From Echiichthys vipera (taxonomy: Eukaryota; Chordata; Actinopteri; Perciformes; Trachinidae), in the NCBI GenBank assembly GCA_963691815.1, contig OY829668.1, positions 14,871,643 through 14,935,642 of the forward strand: DNA of 64,000 bases. Direction: 5' to 3'. The translations under genes and the position numbers were made by a program. The stretch's first letter is position 1; each line of letters starts with the position of its first letter. The notes beneath the pieces are model-generated. The model did no database searches, was not told the DNA's origin, and saw only the letters and a program-made list of their open reading frames with translations. Shown one piece after another: positions 1-12,086 of this stretch.

Positions 1-250
1 AATTCAATTCAATTTTATTTATAGTGCCAAATCATAACAAAAGTTATCTCAGGACACTTTACAGAGTAGGTATAGACCACACTCTATGACTTATTTAAGA
101 TTTACATAGACCCAACAATTCCCCCCGTAGAGTACGGTGGCACCGAAAACCTTCCCTATAACAGGCAGGAACGTCTGACAGACCCAGCTCCATGGAGGAT
201 TGTACAGACTAAAGTAAGCAACCTAGTGTGCTTTGACTCAATGAAGCGGG
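1..250 (-). repeat. Dispersed fish retroposon 3' tail
   Basis: The window opens with short AATTC repeats followed by a sequence reading 'tttatttatagtgccaaatc' and 'tctcaggacactttacagag'. This arrangement is widespread in fish genomes as the 3' end of a LINE or SINE family, here on the minus strand so that its A/T-rich simple tail faces left. No coding part is present. The exact family cannot be named from sequence reading alone. Confidence 0.45.
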
Positions 251-425
251 CAAACGCCAGCTAGCTCAATGGATCACATTTCCAACCACAACACTTTTTT
301 TTTTTTGTGGTTGCTGCTGCTTGAGCATACAGACATGTTAAATGTGTTTCTATAATAAGAAATCTAAGGTACCTACAAGTCATGCTAGCTTGTCATGAAG
401 GAGGCTAATTAATGCCCCAAAGTTA

Positions 426-1155
426 TGGGGCGTTCACACCAAACGCGATAGGCGCGAATTGGGCGACACCTCTACATTAAAAATCAATGTAAATGGCGCG
501 ATGACACCGGTTCAGGTGGAGGCCATGCGAATGAAGCTTCTGGAGCGTATGAAGCGACGTGAATAAAGTAAAAAATATTGAACTTTTCAGGCAACATTGT
601 GCCGCAACAGCTAATCGGCGTTGATATTGCGGTAAGCGTCATCAAAATTCTCCATGATACATCCAGGGGATCACCAAAGCCGCTATTGTCGCAGTCCTTG
701 GGGGAAACCTGTCTGTTCCTCTGGATATAATATAATGGATATAACTATGAACTGTGGATGGCAGCAACGCACCTTTAGGCATTTATTCTGCCAGAAATCC
801 AGAAGAAGGAATAGAAGAAAGCCATCAGTGCAGAGTGAAGCTGAGGAGGAGAACAGGCAGCAGCTGGTATAGTCAGCTTCGGAGGTTAAATGATTGACGG
901 TCTGATCTCGCTCATTTCTGTTCTTTTAAAAGCGTTCAGATTCCTGTTTGCACTAGCATCACTTTCCATTTAGCACAACAGCAGAGAAAGCTGAGCTGGG
1001 CATCTTAGCTTCAGTTAGTTAGCCGCCTCAGCTGCTACATGCGATTGAAGCAAATGAAGCGATGATCAAAAATGTCACAAATGTGAGCAAGTGGCACGGT
1101 ACAAGCGTCTGAAGCGATTCTATTTGCGTCATTCGTATTTGGTGTGAACGCAACA
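426..1155. mobile_element. PIF/Harbinger-like MITE, TTA target duplication
   Basis: The element has inverted ends sharing GCGTTCACACCAAA (left about 430-443, right about 1138-1151 in reverse complement). It is flanked by TTA at 423-425 and TTA at 1156-1158. A 3-bp T-A-rich duplication with such ends points to the PIF/Harbinger superfamily. The interior of about 700 bp has no transposase-like reading frame; a 72-codon open frame at 654-872 resembles nothing I know. It is probably a non-autonomous copy mobilised in trans. Confidence 0.6.
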
Positions 1156-1481
1156 TTAGGCTAAATGTTGACGATTTTTAAAAGCTGTTCCATTTCAAAA
1201 GGGGTCACCTATGACCTCCAGATATGTGAATGTAAACAGGTTCTTCTCGGGGGTCCCCAAGAGCCTCTTTACAGACAGCCACTTTTATCCAGACAGTGTT
1301 TCTCCTGCAGTACCTATTCTAAAATGGACTCTTGTAATATTTCTGCATACTGGGGTCCATAAACAGTGTTGAATGTCATAAACTGGGTCTGACTCTTGTG
1401 GATTCAATGAGCCAAGTTGTCTCCATGTGTGATGATGTTAGTCCCAACAGGAGGCATTTTCTTGGAGTTGAACTAATGAAA

Positions 1482-1946
1482 CCACAAACTAGAGAACTAG
1501 GACATTCAGCTACAAACTAGAGACCTAGGGCATCCAGCTACAAACTAGAGACCTAGGGTGTTCAGCTACAAACTAGAGACCTAGGGTGTTCAGCTACAAA
1601 CTAGAGACCTAGGGTGTTCAGCTACAAACTAGAGAACTAGGGTGTTCAGCTACAAACTAGAGACCTAGGACATTCAGCTACAATCTAGAGACCTAGGTAA
1701 TTCAGCCACAAACTAGAGACCTAGGGTGTTTAACCACAAACTAGAGACCTAGGCTGTTTAGCCACAAACTAGAGACCTAGGTAATTCAGCCACAAACTAG
1801 TGACGTAGGGAATTCAGCCACAAACTAGAGACCTAGGGTGTTTAGCCACAAACTAGAGACCTAGGGTGTTTAGCCACAAACTAGAGACCTAGGGTATTTA
1901 GCCACAAACTAGAGACCTAGGGCGTTTAGCCACAAACTAGAGACCT
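1482..1946. repeat. 28-bp minisatellite, about 16 copies
   Basis: A head-to-tail repeat of 28 bp with core 'acaaactagagacctagg' and a variable spacer (gtgttcagct, taattcagcc, gtgtttagcc). The spacer changes from 'ttcagct' on the left to 'tttagcc' on the right, so the array has two sub-blocks that spread separately. There is no unique spacer of the CRISPR kind. Confidence 0.9.
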
Positions 1947-2628
<682 letters not shown>

Positions 2629-3505
2629 CAGCTCCTGTGTCTCCAGACAGACTGTTTTCTTCTCTGACATACATTTTTTTTTCACCCTCTGTCTCCTCAC
2701 GCTCACTCGGCATGCTGGGAGTTGGCTGTGTGCGAGCCGGAGCTGTCTTTCCCGTCAGCTTCACTGTGGCTGTATTCTCTCTTGGGAACTCGCATGTTTT
2801 TCACTTCATGATCTGGTTGACTTTTTTTTTCCGTCTCTCTGCTGTGACTTTGCCAGTAGTTTTGTGTTTTGATTCCAGTTTTGGTGTTTTGCATTTTTTG
2901 AGCTGAACACAGAACCCAGCTCTTGCTGTCAGTGATGCGTTTATAGAAATCAGTCTCTCTCTGCAGATGTGGCGCGGGTCGTTCTGTCTGAAGGAGACAC
3001 CCTCAGAGTTAATACACATACATGAATTGACATTGTTATTATTATATGTCTGGGTTATTATCATTTCTGTCAGTTCACCAAATGAATACCTGAGATCTAG
3101 GAACACTGAAGGTTATCCAAACCGCTTGTTATCCTTTTTATTATCTCACTGCAAAGCAAGGAATGTCTGTGCGTTCATATGCGTGTAATTCATATCTCCA
3201 GAACTGTCCATCCTATCGACTTGACACTATATATATGTATTGCAGATGGTGGCACTATAGACGAATCTGGCGATCCGTTTATGTGTTTTCGCTAACTAGC
3301 GACGCCGCCATTGCTGCGGTGGCGTCTCCCTCCGGTATGCGCACGCTTGAATGGGAGCTGTCATTAGAAATGAACCTTTTCTACTTTTCCCTTTACTTTT
3401 TATGCAGCAATACTTTTGACAACCATGTCTAGGAAGTCGGGAAGAACCTGTGCAAGTCTCTGCTGCTCCAACAGCGGTGGGAAACTTTAACTTTGGAAAA
3501 ACACT
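2629..3505. other. Unassigned stretch
   Basis: This has pyrimidine-rich segments and several possible splice acceptors, for example 'ctctctctctgcag' ending at 2966, but no downstream frame resembles a diacylglycerol kinase or another known protein. I cannot support an exon here. Confidence 0.4.
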
Positions 3506-4446
3506 GAATGAACGTCACAAACCTTTACCTCATGAAGAGCACCTCTGTCTGAGGCCACACGGTCTACATGGATTTAAACCTTTACCTCATGAAGAGCACC
3601 CCTGTCTGAGGCCGTACGGTCTACATGGATTTAAACCTTTACCTCATTAAGAGCGCCCCTATCTGAGGCCGTACAGTCTACATGGATTCAAACCTTTACC
3701 TCATGAAGCGCGCCCCTGGGTGAGGACGTATGGTCTACATGGATTCAAACCTTTACCTGATGAAGAGTGCCCCTGTCTGAGGCCGTAGGGTCTACATGGA
3801 TTCAAACCTTTACCTCATGAAGAGCGCCCCTGTCTGAGGCCGTACGGTCTACACTGATTCAAACCTTTACCTCGTGAAGAGTGCCCCTGTCTGAGGCTGT
3901 ACGGTCTACATTGATTCAAACCTATACCTCATGAAGAGCACCCATGTCTGAGGCCGTAGGGTCTACATGGATTCAAACCTTTACCTCATGAAGAGTGCCC
4001 CTATCTGAGGCCGTAGGGTCTACATGGATTCAAACCTTTACCTCATGAAGAGTGCCCCCGTCTGAGGCCGTACGGTCTACATGGATTCAATCCTTTACCT
4101 CCTGAAGAGCGCCCCTGTCTGAGGCCGTACGGTCTACATGGATTCAAACCTTTACCTCATGAAGAGTGCCCGTGTCTGAGGCCGTATGGTCTACACCGAT
4201 TCAAACCTTTACCTCATGAAGAGTGCCCCTGTCTGAGGCCGTAGGGTCTACATGGATTCAAACCTTTACCTCATGAAGAGTGCCCCCCGTCTTAGACCGT
4301 ACGGTCTACATGGATTCAATCCTTTACCTCATGAAGAGCGCCCCTGTCTGAGGCCGTACGGTCTACATGGATTCAAACCTTTACCTAATGAAGAGTGCCA
4401 CTGTCTGAGGCTGCATGGTCTACATGGATTCAAACCTTTACACTTA
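3506..4446. repeat. 57-bp minisatellite, about 16 copies
   Basis: Tandem units contain 'cctttacctcatgaagagcg', 'cccctgtctgaggccgtacg' and 'gtctacatggattcaaa'. The 57-bp period is a multiple of three, so open frames of 66 and 70 codons run through blocks of it (translated core PLPHEE..CLRPYGLHG). Other copies carry in-frame stops (such as 'cattaagagc' and 'ccgtagggtc'), so it is not maintained as coding sequence. Confidence 0.92.
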
Positions 4447-4815
4447 AAGCTGCATTCTCTCTAATGTCCAGCAGGGGGAGACTCCACTTAAAGGTGCATT
4501 CTCTCTAATGTCCAGCAGGGGGAGACTCCACTTAAAGCTGCATTCTCTCTACTGTCCAGCAGGGGGAGACTCCACTTCAAGCTGCATTCTCTCTAATGTC
4601 CAGTAGGGGGAGACTCCACTTAAAGCTGCATTCTCTCTAATGTCCAGCAGGGGGAGACTCCACTTAAAGCTGCATTCTCTCTAATGTCCAGCAGGGGGAG
4701 ACTCCACTTAAAGCTGCATTCTCTCTAATGTCCATCAGGGGGAGACTCCACTTAAAGCTGCATTATCTCTATTGTCCAGCAGGGGGAGACTCCACTTAAA
4801 GCTGCATTCTCTCAG
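4440..4815. repeat. 44-bp minisatellite derived from a MITE interior
   Basis: About eight tandem units contain 'cacttaaagctgcattctct' and 'aatgtccagcagggggagac'. The same unit forms a second array at 46925-47215. A single copy, inverted, lies inside the MITE at 20790-21160 ('gtcgccccctgctggacatt'). The array therefore seems to be an amplified piece of that MITE family. Confidence 0.88.
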
Positions 4816-5287
<472 letters not shown>

Positions 5288-5550
5288 GGGGAAAGAAGTG
5301 CCCAATTTATGAGTCTGTGCGAGACAGAAAGAGGGGGAACGTCTTTGCATAGCCTCCACTGTTTCATAAACCTCCTCCTATCCTCTCTTCCTCTCGCGTC
5401 TTAAGACCGGCTCTCGTTTCCTCTTCCCTGGGCTAAATTCATTTAATTCCTACATTCAAAGTGTGTGTTGGGTTTTGTGGTTTGTGTTGTTTTTTTGATT
5501 TGTCTTGCAGCCACTAAAGCTCTTAAAGATTTTTTTGAAGTCCCCCTCCT

Positions 5551-5616
5551 CACACACACTCACTCACACGCACACGCACATGCACACGCACACTCACACA
5601 CTCACACACTCACACA

Positions 5617-5709
<93 letters not shown>
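5551..5709. repeat. (CA)n compound microsatellite
   Basis: An interrupted CA/CACT run (5551-5620) leads into about 45 perfect CA units. Together with the GT run at 5135-5285 it forms a GT...CA inverted pair that could pair in single-stranded DNA or RNA. Confidence 0.96.
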
Positions 5710-5712
<3 letters not shown>

Positions 5713-6571
5713 GACTAAGCCTAACATAACTGGATTAGGACTCAGCTATTTAGAGAGAGAGAGGGAGTGAGAGTGAGTATTGAGGTCAACCTAATAAACA
5801 TTCATCTCATACGTTGGCCCGGCTTCAGCTCGACACGCAGCATGAGTTTCAACCACTAACGAATGACATTAACAGACTGTGATGTACATTACAGTGATGA
5901 TGCTTTTATTGTCTGTAAATACTATTTTTTTCCATCATGTTTATATCCATTTCCTTCTGTTGAGGCCCCACAGACTGTGCTCCTACTCTGGCAAAGTGGC
6001 AATATGCTAACCGCTTCAAAAACGCTTCGCAGGCTGTGTATCGTTGGCATTGAGAGATGTCCCGTTAAACACGTGTTGACCCAACCTAAACACATAGTGA
6101 AGAAATAACAGTTCGGGGGCCACAAATAAGTGGCTGGCGGGCTGGATGCGGCCCGAGGGCTGCCCATTGAATATCGCTGTTATACACCTTTAATTATAGA
6201 AAGTAATAATAAGCTGAGCATTAAAGGTAGGATTTATCACAAGGCAGTTGTTTAAGATCACATTACTTTCCTATATGCCATTATTTCTTTAAAAAAAACT
6301 GAATCTAGCACCAGTTTTTGAAGCTCTACACCTTTTAGATTTTAGTTTAATGAATACATACTATAAATGATAGAAAAACACCTTCAAATTGTTAAAAATG
6401 TGTTCAGTTCATATTTCCATTAACACTAGCCCGCTGTTTGCAAATCACACCATCAGCCAACGCCAGATTCATGCAGCAGATACACAGTTAGCCGAGGTCT
6501 CACTGAGCTAACGCTCGCAAGACGCGAATGTTAGCCAGCTAGCTGTAACTTAGTTATGCTGCATGCTGATG
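5710..6571. other. Unassigned stretch, possible old DNA-transposon debris
   Basis: There is no gene. The segment around 5970-6185 ('ctctggcaaagtggc', 'ctggatgcggcccgagggct') has the feel of a dispersed hAT-type repeat, but no pair of ends can be defined. Confidence 0.3.
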
Positions 6572-7022
6572 AAGTCATTTAGAAATGGTGAGCCAGCCAG
6601 ATATTATCTACTCCAGACAGGATGTTGCTACATCTATCTTTAGTCATTTTATGTTTATATTGGGTAATTTTGCATCACATTTTTGTCATTTCGTTTACAT
6701 TTTTAATCATTTTTTATTGATCCGGTGTCCGTTACTTCGTAACGTTAGCTGCTAAAGTTGTTTAGAAACGGCGAGCCAGCCAGATGTTATCCCCAAAAGA
6801 CTGGATTTTGCTACATCCATCTTTAGTCATTTTACACCTAGTTTTAGTCACTTTGTGTCTATATTTGGTAATTTTGCATCACATTTTTGTCATTTTCTTT
6901 CCATTTTTATCATTTTTGCAGGGATCCGGTGTCTGTTACTTCGTAATGTTAGCTGATAAAGTCCTTTAGAAATGGCCAGCCAGCCAGACATTATCCACTC
7001 AAGACAGGATGTTGCTACATCA
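6572..7022. repeat. Triplicated ~190-bp tandem block
   Basis: Three head-to-tail copies begin at about 6572, 6754 and 6958 with 'aagtcatttagaaatggtga' or close variants. Each continues through 'agccagccagatgttat', 'gttgctacat' and 'attttgcatcacatttttgt'. The spacing is about 182 then 204 bp and the third copy is cut short after 'gttgctacat'. It looks like a local segmental duplication rather than a minisatellite. Confidence 0.8.
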
Positions 7023-7034
7023 GCTAGCTAGGAG

Positions 7035-7260
7035 TTCATCTGCATTATCAGTCAATCAAACTTTATTTGTACATGTATCACCTTTCATGTCATACATTTC
7101 AACAGTCATACTAAAGAGACTAAAGCAAATTAATAAACAGTTAGAGACCATTGCACCTTTCGTGTCATACATTTCAACAGTCATACAAAAGAGACAAAAG
7201 CAAAAATAATGAACAGTTAGAGACCATTGCACCCGCGATAATGAAATGACAAAATAAAAG
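7035..7260 (-). repeat. LINE-like 3' tail with small internal duplication
   Basis: The segment begins 'cagtcaatcaaactttattt', a phrase typical of the 3' ends of fish L2/CR1-type retroposons read on the opposite strand. A block containing 'gtcatacatttcaacagtca' occurs twice (about 7089 and 7168). There is no reverse transcriptase sequence. Confidence 0.35.
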
Positions 7261-7576
7261 ATTAAAAGCTATAAGAAAAGTAGTAAAATGGAATGTAAAG
7301 AAACATGATTAAAGAACCAGATAAAAATACAAAGCAAGAATAAAAAGAAAATAGCAAGTGAGCTAACAGTCGTTAACATTAGTGGCTAAAAGCACAATAG
7401 ATTCCACACGTCAGTGTTTCTTCAAGGATTTTGTGGAGCCTCTTAAACCACATCTACATTTATACGTGTCAAGGAGTTTGTATCCACTGAAGCAGCTGGA
7501 CTCCTCTCTGATCTCTCTCTCTTTCTCTTTCTCTCTCTCTCCACCTCTCTGTCACCTTCTCTCTCGTATGCGCCAG

Positions 7577-7617
7577 AGATGCTGATCGAGTGTGTGAAGA
7601 ACAAAGACGAGAAGAAG
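7577..7617 (+). CDS. dgkz: Diacylglycerol kinase zeta-type, C-terminal exon (start of ankyrin region)
   Basis: A 41-nt exon lies between a pyrimidine-rich acceptor ('cgccag') and the donor 'gtgagc'. It completes a split codon and then reads MLIECVKNKDEKK. It ends in phase 0, which fits the next exon exactly. In type IV diacylglycerol kinases a short acidic/basic helix of this kind opens the C-terminal ankyrin block, and the next exon continues the helix (LQELHLKGADL). Upstream exons with the C1, catalytic and accessory domains were not found in the 7.5 kb to the left and probably lie outside the window. The acceptor is the least certain part of this call. Confidence 0.6.
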
Positions 7618-8628
7618 GTGAGCGACAGTTTCATTAGCCAATCCATCATCAGAGTTTCAGTATTCATCCATCACAGACCGAGCTGGGCCAATGGGAACAC
7701 CCTATCTTTCCTCTCTGGGATGAACACCATTAATTACAGTTCAGTGCAATTGAGTTGAGAAAAGTTAAGAGTGGTCGCTCAATATAGTGTACATAGCCAC
7801 TAAAAATTGTCTATATTGTAAATGTCTATATTGGGTCCATCGGTCCAGGACCAATTCTGGACATCTATCAATGTCCAATCTAGGTCCGCTACTTTAACGT
7901 CCCACCATGGCCCAACTTGGACGTCATATTGACGTTCATATTTGACCTTTGAACCGGGGACATTTTTTGGACGTCTGTGACAGGTGCAGGAAATGTACAT
8001 GATCTGTATTCTTTGGTTATTTTACATTTTCCTGTTTTTCTGTAACTGGTTTATTTTCAATAATCAAATTTACTTATGTATATATGGATTTTTTATGTTT
8101 ACCTGTTTTTTTCATTTGGAAATGCAATTAGTGTAAAATAATTTCATGGTAGCCTATCCACCTTATTATGACCGAACTCTCCGACATTCAAATACTACCG
8201 AGCCACAAAATGTAGGTTAGGAGCAACAAGCTAACATAAGCGCCTCTGCTAGGGTCAGCGGTTCGATCCCCGCCCTGCCTTGTATCATGATCACCCACCT
8301 TTTCTCGTCTGAATGCTGTAGTTTGAGGTGGTGGTCGGAGGGACCGTAGGCCATAAGGTCTGTGACTCTAGAAAAGTTCCATGTTCTTATTATTATATAA
8401 ATATCTTATATATGATTATAAAATATATTGTATTATTATAGAAATCGTCTAAAATTTGATGAAAAGACGTCCACAAATGACCACATTTGGACTATAGATA
8501 GATGTTAACATTCGACGTTTGGCAAACGTCGAAAAAAAGAAGTCGTCTAGCGTTACAAAACAACCTCTCTCAAAAAATGACATAGAAAATACGTCACTCC
8601 GACGTCACATTGTGCAGTGGGTATTGTG

Positions 8629-9125
8629 TAACCTGACTCCCCCAGATGGATTGATTCTCATTTACTCTACATATCCATCCGGGAAACTCTCTTTGGAGAT
8701 CTTTTGGGAAGGGGCGAAAATACTGGTTGCTGATTGGATAAACCATCTGTCTATAAACCAACATACGGGCCAAATCAACCAATCAGACCAATGAAGCGTA
8801 TGACGTCCTAACAGCGTCGAGGCAAAGCTCAGAAAGTAAACAACATGTGGGTAAAGGATATTTTCTGTTTGTGTAACGTGAATTCATGGATCAAATGCCC
8901 AATTTCAGGAGCCCGGTCCATATTCAACAGAAGGATCACAGAGAAAAAAGAGTTAGCGAGCGGCTTGCTCCAAAGCTGCTCATCTCATCCGTGGAAGCCT
9001 CCATGTTGTTAACACTGAACAGTCGCTTCTCGTTACGTCACTTAAATTCGCCTCAAAACCAACACTGGTCACTTGGTAAACTTCTCCAAATTTTTTCCAC
9101 CACGCGTTACCAGACTGATCTGTAA
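8629..9125. mobile_element. MITE of the 'TAACCTGACTC' family, diverged copy
   Basis: It begins 'taacctgactcccccagatg' and shares internal phrases with the better-preserved copy at 57595-58115: 'gattggataaacca' and 'acagtcgcttctc..tacgtcac'. Its right end ('accagactgatct') is degraded, so no target duplication can be given. Confidence 0.5.
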
Positions 9126-9589
9126 GTAAAATACAACGGAGCTCAGAGATCAGGATGGGCTCACAAGGCTAGGTAGTGAGGGCAGTTTTGAGTGAAAACA
9201 AGCTGATAAACGTAGCGCAGCATTTAGCCACTAAAGAGCTAAACATTTTCCTCAGGAGATGTTGGAGACCCAACCAGAGCTAAAATAGATACTGTGTCAG
9301 TGGACAAGAACACTATTTGAATGCTAATGTTGCTATGTGACTATAAAAGCCTTCACACGTCAAATGAAAAAAAAGGTTGGTGTGTATTGCACACCCATTT
9401 AAACATTGAAGCCCATGTATCTCTATGAGCCTTGTATTTGTCCGTGCGCTTTTTAAAAATTTCCGCAGCTGTTTTGATATCTGCGGATTTCGACTGCAGA
9501 TAAAACAAAAAAAGCCAACCAATGAAATTCCGACTTTTGCTCATAATTCTGTTCAAACTGTCACATAAAAACATGGAAATATTGACACA

Positions 9590-9840
9590 ATTGGTCTCAT
9601 AATATTGATTGTTTTCAATTTATTCAAAATGTGTAAAAGAAAACAGAAAAAGTCATACAAAAAATGATAATATCACAAATAGAAAGCAAAGAGAGACATG
9701 AATTGAGTTGATTGATTTGTCTTTTTTTCTTTTAACAAGTGCTTAAAGGAGTGGGGAGGAGTAAACACTTATTTAATCCCACCCCTTCTCCGTAAGTCAT
9801 TGTTAGTTAATTAACAGCTTCCTCACACAGTTTTTTTTTT
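9590..9840. repeat. Dispersed fish LINE-like 3' end
   Basis: The block runs from 'gattgttttcaatttattca' to 'taatcccaccccttctccgt'. Sequences of this type, with 'aaaggagtggggaggagtaa', recur in fish genomes as retroposon 3' ends. There is no coding part, and the family name is uncertain. Confidence 0.35.
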
Positions 9841-10059
9841 ACAAATACCAATTATTTATATTCCAAATGGAATATATATAATAATTCATGACAGTTATTT
9901 AATTTATGAAAAAAATATAATCTTATTGATATATTTCAGTATCAGAGATATGAATTCATTCAGAATTAATAAAAAAAAGGGAAATTAAGAATAAATAACA
10001 ATCAAAATGAATAAATAAACAATAATTAAACCCGTTCGTCCTGGTACCCCGTGAGAATC

Positions 10060-10145
10060 TTTTTTGTTATGGCTTTGATTTATATAGCGCCTTTCTCAGT
10101 GCTCAAAGCGCTTTACAGAGTCCAGGTTCCATTCATTCACACAGA
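10060..10145 (-). repeat. SINE/L2-type 3' tail fragment
   Basis: It contains 'tttatatagcgcctttctca' and 'ctcaaagcgctttacagagt'. Read on the minus strand these match the tail of the tRNA-derived SINE at 54165-54450 ('gaaagcgctttgagtagtca'), so it is a truncated copy of the same tail in the opposite orientation. Confidence 0.55.
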
Positions 10146-10542
10146 CATACATATATTTTCTTATATCTCCTCTTAAAGATAAAGACGATAAAAACAGAAA
10201 ACCCGAAAAATCTGACAAAAAAGACACAAGGTTGCTACAGAACATTACGTAAGACTTAAAGTTTGGTTTCTATTGACGTTAACGTTAACTTTTTCGATTT
10301 TACCTAATTTTCTGTATAACATACCTTCTCGGTGTGTCGAGTGTGAAGATTATTACAGTAAACGCAATGATGAAGCAATTGTGCGACGCTGAGAAACTCA
10401 AACTTTGTTGGATTGCACAGATCGTGAATATCCGGCGTGAAAGCTTTGAAACAACCGTCAACAAATATAACGTGTTTTTGTTTCTTTTTATTTCTTTTTT
10501 TTGGGAAATGTTACATGTTGCATCATGTTTTCCCCCCAAAAG

Positions 10543-10663
10543 CTGCAGGAGCTGCACCTGAAGGGGGCAGACCTCACAGAGCTGGACCTATCGGGCTGCA
10601 GTTTGCTGCACCACGCTGTCTCTGCAGGAAGCAAAGAGATTGTCCGTTACATCCTCGACAACG
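10543..10663 (+). CDS. dgkz: Diacylglycerol kinase zeta-type, ankyrin repeat exon
   Basis: A 121-nt exon, acceptor 'ccccccaaaag', donor 'gtgagt'. It encodes 40 codons plus one base: LQELHLKGADL..., the ankyrin signature CSLLHHAVSAGSKEIVRYIL and DN. The SLLHHAV/GSKEIVRYIL pattern is a classic ankyrin turn-helix-helix unit and matches the type IV DGK ankyrin region. The last G joins the next exon to give Ala. Ankyrin repeats in DGK zeta serve protein contacts (for example with the leptin receptor tail in mammals) rather than catalysis. DGK iota has a very similar region; synteny with midkine favours zeta. Confidence 0.9.
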
Positions 10664-11144
10664 GTGAGTGGAGCCAATAACCACATGTTGTCATTAGATT
10701 ATAGCTAATGTGATGTCATTTTAATAGTTCTGTGTAAAAAAAGGATTTCTACCTTCTCCTAAATCAACCAAATAAAATGTGTGTTTGACATTTAAAGCCA
10801 TAAAATATATAGAAAGCATTACAGATTGTTGTCATTGAATGTGCGCTTGAGGCCGAACGTTTGCATGAACTTCATTTGTCGGGATGGTTTGGTTCTCTAC
10901 AGATAGGAAAGCAGTAATGGTGGAAAATGACGTACAAATAACGTTCACATTCCACTGACGGTTTTAATGAATTGTCATCATCTGCCACTGTGATACGGAT
11001 AATACGTCATCTTAGTTCATTTACAAAATACAAATTTAATTAGAGTTTAGAGAAAACCGGTGAAGAAAGACAAATAGTTGTGATCGGCTTTGTAATGTGC
11101 CTTTGATACTCAGCTCTAATGTCTCTACTCTGTCTGTTTTACAG

Positions 11145-11181
11145 CTCCAAGTGACCTGCTTGATGTGACAGAAAAGCTGCA
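11145..11181 (+). CDS. dgkz: Diacylglycerol kinase zeta-type, 37-nt microexon
   Basis: The acceptor 'ctgtctgttttacag' and donor 'gtaagt' bound 37 nt. With the G carried over from the previous exon it reads APSDLLDVTEKL and leaves CA for the next exon. It links two ankyrin repeats with the acidic loop typical of type IV DGKs (AP..LLDV). Phases on both sides agree, which strongly supports the exon despite its small size. Confidence 0.88.
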
Positions 11182-11371
11182 GTAAGTAGATTCCTTTATC
11201 CCCTAAAACATTCAACTGTTTCAACATTGAAGGAAACAAATGATGAAGGGATTTCATGATCTTTCTCCACAACAGCGTGATTTCTCAGGAACCGCTGGAG
11301 GGATTTTCTTCACATTTGGCACAAATGTCCAAGGAGGAACTGTTTAGATTATGAAGGTCAAAGGACCTTAA

Positions 11372-11690
11372 AAGATGCAATAAGACTGAAAAAAGATGCA
11401 AACCCACCACAAAAAGATGCTAAATGTCTAAAAATAGATGCAATACCACCACAGAAAGATTCAAAATTACTTAAAATAGATGCAAAACCACCACAAAAAT
11501 GTGCAAAAACACCACAAGAAGATGCAATGTGAGTAAAAATAGATGCAAAACCATCACACAAAGATACAAAATTTCTCAAAACAGATGCAAGACCACCACA
11601 TAATGTGCAAAATCAACAAAATTATATAAAATGACAAAAAAATAGATGCAAAACCAACCCAAAAAGATACAAAATACACTAATGATGACC
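11372..11690. repeat. 'gatgcaaaaccaccac' minisatellite, block 1
   Basis: Imperfect units of about 40 bp alternate 'aaaatagatgcaaaaccacc' and 'acaaaaagatgcaaaatgac'. The same array type recurs at 12540-12790 and 13405-15295, all within the same DGK gene. Confidence 0.85.
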
Positions 11691-12086
11691 ACATTCCACA
11701 CAAATCCAACCGGCTAAACTCCCTTTTTATTAAATTCCTTCCAAGTCTTCACTTCATACAGGTCAGGTCAGTGTGGATCCACTGCTGGTCCTGTGACCAT
11801 AGGAATAAAACCTGTTTTCATGGACACATCATAAGTGAAATTGTTGTAAAACTGTGAAACTTGGTTGTGTGATGGTAGCAGGAGCTTTGATGTTGCTCCG
11901 CTGGGCTCTGCTCTGTCTGTATATGCTGAGCATCCCAACAAGAGCACAAGATTTAAAAGAGAATAAACCAACAAAAGCTGCAGGCTGCCCTGCTCATCAT
12001 AGGTGCTGCACTCTCAGAAGAGGAGTTGCTGTTATCTCATGCTCTCCCCCTCTCTCCCCCTCTCTCTCTGTACTCTGGACCACCAG

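Larger units (their letters stand above)
7618..10542 (+). other. dgkz intron filled with repeats
   Basis: This 2.9-kb intron holds a degenerate repeat around 7790-8570 marked by many GGACGT/ACGTCC words, a MITE at 8629-9125, a LINE-like tail near 9590-9840 and another near 10060-10145. I see no further exon, and the flanking exons join in phase without one. Confidence 0.55.

Noticed and set aside
1482..1946. CRISPR-like spacing of 28-bp repeats
   Set aside because: Units are contiguous with no unique spacers, and the DNA is vertebrate. The same holds for the 27-bp array at 24945.
5505..5545. Possible exon after the acceptor 'ttgatttgtcttgcag'
   Set aside because: The downstream frame (ATKALKDFFEVP) runs into a CA repeat, has no donor in a sensible place and does not resemble DGK.
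8260..8275. Pol III B box ('ggttcgatcccc') as a second SINE
   Set aside because: No A box at the proper distance and no recognisable SINE body.
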